Shown: one piece after another, positions 1 through 8,423 of the stretch
Layout: each line of letters starts with the position of its first letter
Numbering within the stretch: the stretch's first letter is position 1
Origin: Henriciella sp.
Lineage (GTDB): Bacteria > Pseudomonadota > Alphaproteobacteria > Caulobacterales > Hyphomonadaceae
Reading direction: 5' to 3'
Length of the DNA: 64,000 nucleotides
Assembly (NCBI RefSeq): GCF_029936995.1
Contig: NZ_JAPYRE010000001.1
Span: 124,001-188,000 of the forward strand
The notes under the pieces: model-generated
Seen by the model: only the letters and a program-made list of their open reading frames with translations
Told to the model about the DNA's origin: nothing
The model's database searches: none
Translations under genes and position numbers: made by a program

Positions 1-1362
1 GACTTTCCGACCGTCTTTGGCCGGATATCTTTCTTCGTCAATGCAGGGGTCCGTTTCGTTACGGAACTTTGCAAGATGCGTGCCTTCGTCGACCTCTGGG
101 AAGAGATCGGCCGGGAGCGGTATGGCGTGGAAGACGAGAAATCCCTGCGCTTTCGTTATGGTGTTCAGGTCAACTCTCTTGGGCTCACCGAGCAGCAGCC
201 GGAAAACAATGTCTATCGCATCCTTCTGGAGGCGCTGGCGGTTACCCTGTCGAAGCGCGCGCGCTGCCGGGCGCTCCAGCTGCCCGCCTGGAACGAGGCG
301 ATGGGTCTGCCGCGCGAGTGGGACCAGCAATGGTCACTGCGTCTGCAGCAGATCCTTGCCTATGAGACCGACCTTCTGGAGTTCGAGGATCTGTTCGATG
401 GCAGCCATGTCATCGAGTCCAAGACCGATGAGCTCAAGTCCGGGGCGCGCAAGGAACTGGCTCACATCGACGGGATGGGCGGGGCGGTCGACTCGGTCGG
501 CTACATGAAGGAAAGCCTTGTCGGTGCACAGGTAAACCGTATTCGCGGCATCGAGACCGGCCTTCAGACCGTGGTTGGCGTCAACCGTTACGAGGAGAGC
601 GCCGATAGCCCTCTCAGCGCTGGGGAAAAGATGATCGAGACGGTCGACCCGTTGCTTGAGGCCGAGCAGGTTCGCGCCTTGAGAGAGTGGCGTGCCGGCC
701 GGGACAGCGCCGCAGCTGAGGCTGCCCTTGAGGCGCTCAAGGCTGCGGCTGGGTCAGGTGAGAACATCATGGAGCCTTCCATCGCCGCGGCCAAGGCTGG
801 TGTCACGACAGGCGAGTGGGGCGCAGCACTGCGGGAAGTCTTCGGGGAGTATCGCGGGCCGACCGGCGTCGCGCTGACGGTCGATAGCCAGGGCGATGAA
901 ACCATAGAGGCGACGCGCACCCGTGTAGAGCAGGTTTCAGAAGCGCTTGGCCGCCAGCTGACCTATGTGCTCGGCAAGCCTGGGCTCGACGGCCATTCGA
1001 ACGGTGCCGAACAGATTGCCAGCCGGGCTCGTGCCTGCGGCATGAATGTCGTCTATGAGGGGATACGGTTCACCCCGGAAGAGATTGTCGCCCAGGCGAA
1101 AGCGTCCGATGCGCATGTCATAGGGCTGTCCATCCTTTCGGGCAGTCATCTCGACCTTGTCCGGGACACGATCGCGGAAATGCGAAAGGCCGGACTGGAC
1201 CATGTGCCGCTTGTTGTTGGCGGCATCATCCCGCAAGAGGATGAACGCGCGCTCGGCCAGATGGGTGTGCGCAGGGTCTATACCCCGAAAGACTTCATGA
1301 TCACCGACATCATGAGCGATGTGGTGGACGTGGTGGAAGAGGCCTGGGTAGAGCGGGTCTAG
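1..1362 (+). CDS. ecm: ethylmalonyl-CoA mutase, 3' part (5' end outside window)
   Basis: Cobalamin-dependent mutase of the methylmalonyl-CoA mutase superfamily. The frame is open from base 1, so the N-terminus lies outside; 453 C-terminal residues are present. The C-terminal B12-binding domain has the motif GKPGLDGHSNGAEQIA; the cobalt-ligand His of DxHxxG is encoded at 994-996. The GKPGLDGHSNG form is that of ethylmalonyl-CoA mutase (MeaA-like); methylmalonyl-CoA mutases usually have a GQDGHDRG-type motif. The enzyme interconverts (2R)-ethylmalonyl-CoA and (2S)-methylsuccinyl-CoA in the ethylmalonyl-CoA pathway of acetyl-CoA assimilation. The methylmalonyl enzyme is the main alternative and is judged less likely on the motif. 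It converges with the ArsR gene, with 7 bases between the stop codons. Confidence 0.85.
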   Translation, partial: DFPTVFGRISFFVNAGVRFVTELCKMRAFVDLWEEIGRERYGVEDEKSLRFRYGVQVNSLGLTEQQPENNVYRILLEALAVTLSKRARCRALQLPAWNEAMGLPREWDQQWSLRLQQILAYETDLLEFEDLFDGSHVIESKTDELKSGARKELAHIDGMGGAVDSVGYMKESLVGAQVNRIRGIETGLQTVVGVNRYEESADSPLSAGEKMIETVDPLLEAEQVRALREWRAGRDSAAAEAALEALKAAAGSGENIMEPSIAAAKAGVTTGEWGAALREVFGEYRGPTGVALTVDSQGDETIEATRTRVEQVSEALGRQLTYVLGKPGLDGHSNGAEQIASRARACGMNVVYEGIRFTPEEIVAQAKASDAHVIGLSILSGSHLDLVRDTIAEMRKAGLDHVPLVVGGIIPQEDERALGQMGVRRVYTPKDFMITDIMSDVVDVVEEAWVERV

Positions 1363-1369
1363 ATAGAGG

Positions 1370-1711
1370 TTAGTCTTCTTCCTCCACAAACTCCCTCAAG
1401 CGTCCAATGGCGGTGTCCCAATAGGCCGATACCCGGTCGAGATAGTCCCGTGCGGTATCGAGGTTTTCACCTTCGAGCCGGTAGCGGCTTTCCCGGCCTG
1501 CCCGGTCATTGGCAACAAGGCCGGCCTTTTCAAGCACCTTGAGATGCTTGGTCACCGCCTGCCGGCTCATGCCGAACCCGCTTGCCAGTTCGGAAATCGA
1601 ATGCGCCTCGCCGTCAGCCAGAGTGGTGACAATGATTAACCGTGTGCGGTCGCCCAATGCGGCAAAGAGTGGCACAGGGTCAGCTTTCAGAACCCGTTCA
1701 CCCATCGACAT
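1370..1711 (-). CDS. ArsR-family winged-helix repressor
   Basis: A small DNA-binding protein of about 113 residues with an ArsR/SmtB winged helix. FAALGDRTRLIIVTTL is the first helix, and FGMSRQAVTKHLKVLEKAGLV is the recognition helix and wing approach, followed by RAGRESRYRL. No cysteine-rich metal site is visible, which fits the ArsR subgroup paired with SRPBCC (AHSA1-like) proteins rather than metal sensors. The start is set at the ATG of MSMGERVL, which overlaps the upstream SRPBCC gene by 14 bases; a longer upstream frame is only a shadow of that gene. It is translated downstream of the SRPBCC protein in the same minus-strand operon. It probably binds the CGCAAC-N6-GTTGCG dyads upstream (inference). 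Confidence 0.85.
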   Translation of the reverse strand: MSMGERVLKADPVPLFAALGDRTRLIIVTTLADGEAHSISELASGFGMSRQAVTKHLKVLEKAGLVANDRAGRESRYRLEGENLDTARDYLDRVSAYWDTAIGRLREFVEEED

Positions 1712-2141
1712 AGGCCGTGATGTTGCTGACCTGCTCTGTCCAGCCGCCTTCATTGCGCTTCCAGGCTTCCTTGCCGGCCCCCGGCGGAAACGCGTCAAAG
1801 CCGGACTCTATGATCGTCAGATGCGTTCCGCCATTCCTGGGCTCGAGCTTGAACTCGACGAGCGTGGACAGGCGACCGGTTCCCTCATGCGGCTGGATGT
1901 CGTCATGAAACCAGGTGAAGGCGAAATAGGATTTTGGCCGGATGACCCGGGTGATGCTTTCCCATTCGAAATGCTCATAGCCGGGATAGGTGATGTGACC
2001 CTTGGTGATCTCGCCCTCGCGGAAGGGATCATACAGCTTCACTCGGAACCATTCACCAAACTTCTCATGGTCGGTGATGGCCTCCCAGACCCTGTCGACA
2101 GGGGCCTTCAGCGTAGTCGTCTTCTCAATATGATCCAGCAT
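1698..2141 (-). CDS. SRPBCC (AHSA1/Bet v1-like) domain protein
   Basis: A single-domain protein of 147 residues of the START/Bet v1 superfamily. The pattern is typical: a hydrophobic first strand, then APVDRVWEAITDHEKFGEWF, then strands ending in LTIIESGFDAFP and a C-terminal helix with GGWTEQVSNITAYVD. The family binds hydrophobic ligands in a cavity; the ligand here is unknown. The ATG at 2141 is chosen because AAGGAG lies 8 bases upstream; an upstream ATG in frame at 2165 has no such site. It is the first gene of a two-gene operon with the ArsR repressor, and the start region lies inside an operator dyad, suggesting autoregulation. Confidence 0.85.
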   Translation of the reverse strand: MLDHIEKTTTLKAPVDRVWEAITDHEKFGEWFRVKLYDPFREGEITKGHITYPGYEHFEWESITRVIRPKSYFAFTWFHDDIQPHEGTGRLSTLVEFKLEPRNGGTHLTIIESGFDAFPPGAGKEAWKRNEGGWTEQVSNITAYVDG

Positions 2142-2144
2142 TAG

Positions 2145-2207
2145 CGCAACTCCTTGGTTGCGCATCTTATAGCCCCACTGCGTCTAAAGCGCAACTATTC
2201 AGTTGCG
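2145..2207 (-). promoter_or_regulatory. promoter and twin operator dyads of the SRPBCC-arsR operon
   Basis: Two copies of the dyad CGCAAC-N6-GTTGCG lie at 2145-2162 and 2190-2207, centres 45 bases apart. Between and overlapping them on the minus strand is a sigma70-like promoter: TTGCGC (2189-2194), 17 bases, TATAAG (2166-2171). The upstream dyad covers the -35 box; the downstream dyad covers the expected initial transcribed region and the ribosome binding site. Repression by the ArsR protein encoded in the operon is inferred. Confidence 0.7.
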
Positions 2208-2215
2208 TGTCTGCC

Positions 2216-3598
2216 TTACACGGGCACGTTTGCACGCAGCATGTTGTAATAGTCGCGGATCTTCTGGACATAGCGGACAGGCTCGTAACCACGGGCATAA
2301 CCATGACGCAGCGTGCTGTAATATTTTTTCTGGGACAGCAGCGGCAGGACACGTTCCACGTCGCGCCAGTTATTCTTGTTAAGGCCCTGGCGTTCAGCCA
2401 GCCTGCGGGCATCGTAGATATGGCCCATGCCGACATTATAGGCGGCGAGCGCAAACCACATGCGATCTTCGCCCTGAATGCCTTCGGGGAGGCGTTCATG
2501 CAGTCTCTGAAGATATCGCGCACCGCCATCGACACTCTGTTCTGGGTCGGTGCGGTCTTTCACGCCCAGTGATCGCGCCGTCGGCAGGGTCAGCATCATC
2601 AGGCCGCGAACGCCGGTCGGGCTGACAGCATCCGCATCCCAGTGTGATTCCTGATAGGACTGGGCTGCAAGCAGGTGCCAGTCGAACGGTGTTTCCTCAG
2701 CAGCAGTCTCGAACATTCCGCGATACTGGGGCAGGCGTTGTTCCACGCGCTCAACGAAGCGCAGGACCTCGACATAATCGAACTCGTCCAGATGGCCGAA
2801 CCAGCGCTCATCAAGCTGTTCGAGAAAACCGCTGGCGTGGGCATCTGCGAACCAGGCCGTAAGCGCATCGTCCATGCCGGTCAGTTTTTCGTTGTAGATC
2901 CAGCCCAGTGGCCGGTCCGTCGTCAGGGCCATGGGCATGACAAGATCAGGATGCAGGCGGCGGGCATATTCTGCGACGTGGCTGTCAGCGACGGTGCAAT
3001 CGATGCCGCCCCGTGCAACACCCAGCAGCATCGGCATGGCAGACCCGGCGGCCCGTTCGGTCCAGTCCAGGCTACCATGATCCATCTTGAGGCGTTCGAG
3101 CGTCTCGATATAGGCGGATCCTTTCAGGACTGTGAGGCCGACATCCTTAAGAGCATCGATTGAAGCCGGCTTCGGCCCATCCTGATGGCAGACAAGGCTC
3201 TCCTCGATATTCTTGTACGCCGGGCCGAAACTCACCCGCTCGGCGCGAAGGTCGGTAATTGTCAGGCCGGCCGCACCTATGTGTCCCTCACCGTTCTCGA
3301 TCGCGTCGATCAGCGCATCAATATCGTCCATGACGACATACTGCGTCTCGACGCCGAGATCGTCGGCGAAGGCTTCGACCATGTCATGTTCATAGCCGGA
3401 CGGGCCATCGCCTGTCCGGCGATAGGTTGTCGGTCCCCTGAGCGTAAGAACGATGAGATTACCATCCTCCTTGACGCTTGCGATCGTCGTAGAATCCGTG
3501 ACGAGCGCGGCGTCTCGAGCCGGTGTACACTGTGACAGGCCCAGCCCGGAAAGGAGAATCGCTCCGGCCATGAGGCCAATGCGAAGTCTATTTTCCAT
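2216..3598 (-). CDS. mltF: membrane-bound lytic murein transglycosylase F (MltF-like)
   Basis: A lipoprotein of 460 residues: signal sequence ending LGLSQC, then a periplasmic solute-binding (SBP_bac_3-like) domain from about residue 40 to 270, then a C-terminal lysozyme-like SLT domain. In the SLT domain AAQSYQESHWD carries the expected catalytic Glu, followed by GVRGLMMLTLPTARSLGV and the FALAAYNVGMGH motif. The family cleaves the MurNAc-GlcNAc bond of peptidoglycan to form 1,6-anhydro products while anchored to the outer membrane. The two-domain order matches MltF, and the length is close to the usual one. The start codon follows GGAG too closely to be ideal, so the exact start is uncertain. 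Confidence 0.9.
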   Translation of the reverse strand: MENRLRIGLMAGAILLSGLGLSQCTPARDAALVTDSTTIASVKEDGNLIVLTLRGPTTYRRTGDGPSGYEHDMVEAFADDLGVETQYVVMDDIDALIDAIENGEGHIGAAGLTITDLRAERVSFGPAYKNIEESLVCHQDGPKPASIDALKDVGLTVLKGSAYIETLERLKMDHGSLDWTERAAGSAMPMLLGVARGGIDCTVADSHVAEYARRLHPDLVMPMALTTDRPLGWIYNEKLTGMDDALTAWFADAHASGFLEQLDERWFGHLDEFDYVEVLRFVERVEQRLPQYRGMFETAAEETPFDWHLLAAQSYQESHWDADAVSPTGVRGLMMLTLPTARSLGVKDRTDPEQSVDGGARYLQRLHERLPEGIQGEDRMWFALAAYNVGMGHIYDARRLAERQGLNKNNWRDVERVLPLLSQKKYYSTLRHGYARGYEPVRYVQKIRDYYNMLRANVPV

Positions 3599-3663
3599 GC
3601 TCCTATAATGGGCCTTTATGGAAAATATTCAAATTATTGACCGGATGCGAAGGCGTTGAAGGC

Positions 3664-4923
3664 TCAATTCACGTCATCGCGCGTGCCGAAAAGCCTGCCG
3701 CGCTCGGTCACCAGGACGACGGCGAGGCAGGCCAGGCCAAGGCCCACATAACCTTCCAGAAGAGGCACCACACTGCCGTCGAACCGGCTTGCTACGAGCC
3801 AGCCTATGAAGCTCGCGACTGTGGTGGTCATGAAGCCATAGGCGGCACTGCCGGTCCCTGCGATATGGCCGAGCGGCTCCATGGCAAGCGAGGAGAAATT
3901 CGCGCCGATCATGCCGAAGCAGGCGAATGTCAGCGCGAATAGCGGATAGAAGATGATCAGCTTCTCGCCCATTGTCGCCATGAGAATGGTATTGGCCAGG
4001 GCTAGGGCGATAAACCCGAAGAGGACCGTATGGCTCACCCGGCGCATGCCAAGCCTTTCAACGATGCGCGAATTCATGAAGTTCGCGACCGCCAGCGTCC
4101 CGGCAATGCCGGCAAACCAGAGCACGAATGTGTCCGGCTTGTTGAAGACATCGCGGAACACCTGTTCGGAGGAGGCAACATAGGCAAACAGTGCACCGAT
4201 GATGACACCGCTGGCACACATGTAGCCGAAGGTGACAGGCGTTGTGACGACTTCCTTGTAGGCGCGGAAGGAGGCGGCAAGGTTCAGCGGCTGGCGCGAT
4301 TCCGGCGCGAGTGTCTCCGGAAGCCTTATGGAAATCCAGCCAAACATGGCAATCCCGGCCAGCCCGAGGATGCCGAACGTCCATTGCCACGGCGCAAGCA
4401 GCATCACGCCCTGTCCGATGGAGGGCGCCAGGATCGGCACGACCATGAAAACCGTCATCACCAGCGACATGATCCGGGCCATTGCCCGCCCGCCCATCAG
4501 GTCACGCACGACCGAGACGGCGATCACGCGAATCCCCGAGGCGGCAATCCCCTGCAGGAAACGCATCGCAAGAAGCATCGCGAAACTGTTGGCCGCCATG
4601 CAGGCAAAGCCTGTTGCGATATAGGCGACGATACAGGCCAAGACGACGCGCTTGCGGCCAAAACTGTCGGAGACGGGGCCGAAGACGAGTTGTGGCGCGC
4701 CGAACCCGGCAACATAAGCAAATATGACAAGCTGCTGGTCGTTCTGGTCCTGGAGGGCATAGGATTCTGCGATATTGTGCAGCGCGGGCAGCATCGTATC
4801 GATGGCAAGCGCATTAAGCGCCATCATGGCCGCGATCATGGCAACGAATTCCCAGACCGGCATCGGAAGGTCCGGGCGTTTTACACCGGCGGCTTCAAGG
4901 GATTCTTCTGCTGTCGTGCTCAT
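3664..4923 (-). CDS. MFS multidrug efflux transporter, Bcr/CflA type
   Basis: An integral membrane protein of about 419 residues with roughly 12 hydrophobic segments. NALAIDTMLPAL in TM1 is the characteristic Bcr/CflA/DHA1 motif, and the TM2-TM3 loop has VFGPVSDSFGRKRVVL (MFS signature DxxGRK). The family exports drugs such as bicyclomycin or chloramphenicol by proton antiport; the substrate here cannot be told. The start at MSTTAEE has GGAGGT upstream; in-frame codons further upstream do not. No regulator is adjacent on the same strand; the divergent LuxR/hydrolase gene could be one (speculative). Confidence 0.85.
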   Translation of the reverse strand: MSTTAEESLEAAGVKRPDLPMPVWEFVAMIAAMMALNALAIDTMLPALHNIAESYALQDQNDQQLVIFAYVAGFGAPQLVFGPVSDSFGRKRVVLACIVAYIATGFACMAANSFAMLLAMRFLQGIAASGIRVIAVSVVRDLMGGRAMARIMSLVMTVFMVVPILAPSIGQGVMLLAPWQWTFGILGLAGIAMFGWISIRLPETLAPESRQPLNLAASFRAYKEVVTTPVTFGYMCASGVIIGALFAYVASSEQVFRDVFNKPDTFVLWFAGIAGTLAVANFMNSRIVERLGMRRVSHTVLFGFIALALANTILMATMGEKLIIFYPLFALTFACFGMIGANFSSLAMEPLGHIAGTGSAAYGFMTTTVASFIGWLVASRFDGSVVPLLEGYVGLGLACLAVVLVTERGRLFGTRDDVN

Positions 4924-5185
4924 CGTGTGACCTCCAGCCCGGTGAATGAGCCTATCTGGCCACAAGTCAACAGAACGGCAACGGGCGGAGCTGGAAAATA
5001 ACCAACTCCGCCCGCGCTCCACGTGCGTCCCTTATCCGCCGTAATGTTTATTACAATTAGCTAATGCGCCGGCGCATCGCGTCCCGCATCATCAGAATTG
5101 GGGATAAGTGACCGTTTTTGTCACGTATTTGCGTGCAATACGGTTTTGCGGGCAGTATGGGCAATGGCTGGAGTTGGGGAGACGC

Positions 5186-6964
5186 GTGCACAATCATAAA
5201 GGGCCTCGGACCGAACGGGTCATCGAGGAAGCATACGCAACGACACTGGATCCGGAGCGCTATGAGGCCCTCCTGGCGGCCTGGCATGAATATATTTCCA
5301 CCTTGCCGGATGGGGGAGATGACATCTTCCTGGCCGATAACCTCAATTCGCATTTTCAGCACGCTCTCGCCATTCTCGACAGGATCGGACGGGTCGAGGC
5401 GCGAGAAGAGACGGCACGGATCATAGTTGACCAGATGCCCGGCCCCGCGCTTGTCATGAAACCGGAATGTGAAATTCTGTGCGCGAACGAAGCCTGTCTC
5501 GGCGCGCTTGGCGGCCAGGCTCCCAAAGGCCTTATGGATCTTGAATTTGAGGATGGAGCGCTCGAAAAATTACGCGCATGGGCCCGCCCGAATGCTGTGT
5601 TCAACGAGCAGACCCAGTTCCTCCTGTTTACAACGCCGTTCGGGCTGCCGGGAACCGACATGCGCTTCCTGGCGACGCGGATTAGCCTTCACGCCGGTAA
5701 GGGCACCACCAGCGAAGATGCCATCCTTCTGGCGGCGGTCGATGTTCACATGAACGGGCTGATGGCAGATCAGCTGGCCGAAGCCTATGGTTTTTCGCCG
5801 GCCGAACTGGACGTTGCCTTCCGTCTTGTCCGTGGTGAGACGCCAGAGGAGATTGCGCGTAACCGGGCGGCCAAACTGGCCACTGTCCGTACGCAGATCC
5901 GCGGGATTCTGGCCAAGCTGGACACGAGTTCCATGACGGATGCGGTGCGTGTGCTTACCAGTTTTGGTGCCACAATGAACATTTCTGGTGCCATCGCCCG
6001 TCATTCACCGGCGCGACGTGATGTCGACCGCTGGCGCGGTTGGCAGCAGATGACCCTGTCTGACGGGCGTGGCTTCACATGGCTGGAGCAGGGAGACCCG
6101 AATGGCCGCCCGGTGCTGTTCTTCCATCACCTCTATCTCGGGCCAGGCTGGACCGACCCGAGTGTTGAAGCACTGGGGCGTCAGGGCTGGCGGGTAATCG
6201 CCCCCTCAAGGCCGGGCTTTGGGCAGTCGGATGGGGCGACGACGTCCTCACCGGACGAACGAATTCAGGCCACGCTGGATGCCTGTATTGAGTTGCTGGA
6301 CCGGTTGGGGCTCCAGACTGTCCTGGTGATCGGTCACGCCAACGGCCTGATCCATGCCCAGAGCTTCGCGGTCAGAAATCCGCATCGTGTTTATGCGCTT
6401 CTCTCTGTCAGCGGTGAAACAAGCTGGCAGGATGGTATGGAAGAAGACTTGCCCTGGCATCACAGGGTGATCGCGACGACGCTCAAGCGTGCGCCGTCTG
6501 CCATCGGCTTTCTGGCAAGGGCGACAGTGGCCTTCATCGATTCAAGCAGGGAGGATTTCCTGCTGACGACGCTGCACCGGGATTCGCTCCTTGAGCAGCG
6601 TGTGGCCCGGCGTCCGGAAGTAAAGAGGGTTATCATGGACGGCCTTCGACACACTGTGCGGCAGGGGGCCAATGGCTTTGTAGCGGAAATCCGCATGGCC
6701 CTGACCGACAGACGCGAGACGGCCCGGCGTGTGACATGTCCTTTCCGGATCATTCACGGTCTTCAGGACAAGGTCTTCAAACCTGAAATGTTCGACTTTT
6801 TCGTATCGGCGGTTCCTAATGCCAAGCTGATACCGGTCGAGGATGCAGGGCAGTATCTGCTCTACAGCCATTGGCCCATGGTCATCGCGGAAATGGAAAA
6901 GCTCTGGCGGGATACGCAGGGCGGTGGGGCAGACCCCTCAAAATCCCGCGCCGGGTTTGCTTAG
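5186..6964 (+). CDS. LuxR-type HTH protein fused to a degenerate alpha/beta-hydrolase
   Basis: About 592 residues. The N-terminal ~180 residues look like a PAS-type sensor region (ARIIVDQMPGPALVMKPECE). A LuxR-type helix-turn-helix follows (FSPAELDVAFRLVRGETPEE, then a TVRTQIRGILAKL recognition helix). The C-terminal ~300 residues are an alpha/beta-hydrolase fold. The nucleophile elbow reads GHANG instead of GHSxG (Ala codon 6338-6340, residue 385), and the usual catalytic His near the C-terminus is Gln (codon 6851-6853, DAGQYLL). The acid-loop Asp (HGLQDKVF) is kept. Two of three catalytic residues are therefore missing, which suggests ligand sensing rather than hydrolysis (inference). The GTG at 5186 is preferred because the 26 codons upstream, from a GTG at 5108, are rich in rare AT-ending codons. 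The 3' end overlaps the convergent DUF924 gene by 27 bases. Confidence 0.8.
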   Translation: MHNHKGPRTERVIEEAYATTLDPERYEALLAAWHEYISTLPDGGDDIFLADNLNSHFQHALAILDRIGRVEAREETARIIVDQMPGPALVMKPECEILCANEACLGALGGQAPKGLMDLEFEDGALEKLRAWARPNAVFNEQTQFLLFTTPFGLPGTDMRFLATRISLHAGKGTTSEDAILLAAVDVHMNGLMADQLAEAYGFSPAELDVAFRLVRGETPEEIARNRAAKLATVRTQIRGILAKLDTSSMTDAVRVLTSFGATMNISGAIARHSPARRDVDRWRGWQQMTLSDGRGFTWLEQGDPNGRPVLFFHHLYLGPGWTDPSVEALGRQGWRVIAPSRPGFGQSDGATTSSPDERIQATLDACIELLDRLGLQTVLVIGHANGLIHAQSFAVRNPHRVYALLSVSGETSWQDGMEEDLPWHHRVIATTLKRAPSAIGFLARATVAFIDSSREDFLLTTLHRDSLLEQRVARRPEVKRVIMDGLRHTVRQGANGFVAEIRMALTDRRETARRVTCPFRIIHGLQDKVFKPEMFDFFVSAVPNAKLIPVEDAGQYLLYSHWPMVIAEMEKLWRDTQGGGADPSKSRAGFA

Positions 6965-7543
6965 ATAGGCCTGTTCTTCCCGCGTGGATGTCCGCCGTAG
7001 TGCCTTGTTACGGTGTGGGAAGCGGCCGAAACGTTCAATCACATCCTGATGCTGGTAGGCGTAATCAAGCGTGCCTTCGCAAAAGGGGCGGAATGCTTCA
7101 CGCGCGTCCCCTGCCAGTTTCTCGAACAGGGCGACCGATTGGTCCTGGTCGGCCATATCCTCGGAATGTTCGAATGGCAGGTAGAAGAAGACCCGTTCGG
7201 CTTCAGCCAGTCCGGCATCTTCACCGGCGACTATGCCTACTTTCGACAGGGCCAGCGCCAGCGGATCATGCTTGAAGGCGAAACGGTGGTCGCGAAAGAT
7301 ATTCCGGCTAAACTGGTCTAGCACGATGATTGCGGCGAGCCGTTCACGCGGCCCCTGTGCGGCCCAATCATGGGCCATGCCATCGGCAAGGGCGGTCAGT
7401 GTAGGCAGGAACCGGTCGGCGATTTCCTGGTCGGTCTCGAAGCTTTTCTGGAACCAGAGCTTGTTTTTTGCCTCAAGCGCGTCGGCTGACCTGGCAGTAT
7501 CGCCAATCCAGTAGTCCAGAACGGTAGCGGGCGTTACGCTCAT
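6938..7543 (-). CDS. DUF924 family protein
   Basis: A 201-residue all-helical protein recognised as DUF924 by VLDYWIG near the start and by the core LAAIIVLDQFSRNIFRD, FYLPFEHSEDMADQ and CEGTLDYAYQHQDVIERFGRFPHRN. The molecular function is not established; the fold is TPR-like. The start is placed at MSVTPATVLDYW, one base beyond the end of ubiG, giving tight operon spacing; an in-frame ATG 15 bases upstream (MARTEMSV) would overlap ubiG by 14 bases. The last nine codons overlap the 3' end of the convergent hydrolase-like gene. Confidence 0.85.
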   Translation of the reverse strand: MSVTPATVLDYWIGDTARSADALEAKNKLWFQKSFETDQEIADRFLPTLTALADGMAHDWAAQGPRERLAAIIVLDQFSRNIFRDHRFAFKHDPLALALSKVGIVAGEDAGLAEAERVFFYLPFEHSEDMADQDQSVALFEKLAGDAREAFRPFCEGTLDYAYQHQDVIERFGRFPHRNKALRRTSTREEQAYLSKPGAGF

Positions 7544-7544
7544 T

Positions 7545-8327
7545 TCAGTTCGCGCCATCCGGGCGGTCTGCGACAATCATGTAGTTCACCTTGTCATCTG
7601 AGGAGAGGCGCCAGGTATCGGTCAGGGGATTGAAACTCACCCCCTGCGAAGGCCGGGTCACCAGTCCCGCGGTTTCCAGTGGGCGGGCAACCTCGTCCGG
7701 CGTGAGGAATTTTGAGAATTCATGCGTGCCACGCGGCAGCCACCCCAGTACGTATTCCGCCCCGACTATAGCGAGCGCGAAGGCTTTTGGCGTCCGGTTC
7801 AGCGTCGCTGCGATCATCAGCCCGCCGGGTTTAACCAGCGCGGCGGTATCCTGAAGGAATTGCTGCGGGTCGGCGACATGCTCGACGACTTCCAGATTGA
7901 GCACGACATCGAAGGCAGGCGTGCCATCTTCCAGCAGGCCCTCGGCAGTGCCGGCGCGATAGTCGATGTTCAGGCCGGATTCCTCGGCATGGGTCATGGC
8001 CGTCTTGATATTGTCTGCGCTGGCATCGACGCCGGTAACGTCCGCCCCGAGGCGGGCCATCGGTTCTGACACCAGCCCGCCCCCGCATCCGATATCTAGG
8101 ATTCGCAACCCCTCCAGCGGCTTGCGGCCAGCATCCATCCTACCGAAATGCGCTGTAATCGTATCCCGGATGAAGCCCAGCCGGACGGGATTGAACCTGT
8201 GCAGCGGCTTGAATTTGCCTTTTGGGTCCCACCATTCAGCGGCCATGGCGGAAAATTTCGCCACTTCATCCGCGTCGATACTGGGCGTTCGGGGCAAATC
8301 TTGCCGGTTTTCTGCTATTTTATCCAT
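7545..8327 (-). CDS. ubiG: ubiquinone biosynthesis O-methyltransferase UbiG
   Basis: A SAM-dependent methyltransferase of 260 residues acting twice in ubiquinone synthesis, on catechol-type polyprenyl intermediates at the cytoplasmic membrane. Landmarks: the family-specific start region [28 protein letters not shown] motif [21 protein letters not shown], the acidic VTGVDAS after beta2, and [13 protein letters not shown]. The C-terminal [10 protein letters not shown] region and length match UbiG well. It is divergent from lysC and is followed directly by the DUF924 gene; ubiG-lysC adjacency is common in alphaproteobacteria. Confidence 0.95.
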   Translation of the reverse strand: MDKIAENRQDLPRTPSIDADEVAKFSAMAAEWWDPKGKFKPLHRFNPVRLGFIRDTITAHFGRMDAGRKPLEGLRILDIGCGGGLVSEPMARLGADVTGVDASADNIKTAMTHAEESGLNIDYRAGTAEGLLEDGTPAFDVVLNLEVVEHVADPQQFLQDTAALVKPGGLMIAATLNRTPKAFALAIVGAEYVLGWLPRGTHEFSKFLTPDEVARPLETAGLVTRPSQGVSFNPLTDTWRLSSDDKVNYMIVADRPDGAN

Positions 8328-8423
8328 CAGTTTAGCAAACCTGTTTGCGCAAACGCCTCCGGACGACTACAGAAGCGCGCGAATTCCTTGATGCAATAAA
8401 TGGGAAGGTTTGGCAGCGAGGCA

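Noticed and set aside
4030-5001. 323-codon open frame on the plus strand
   Set aside because: It is antisense to the MFS exporter and rich in His/Arg/Gly as expected of a shadow frame; no ribosome site.
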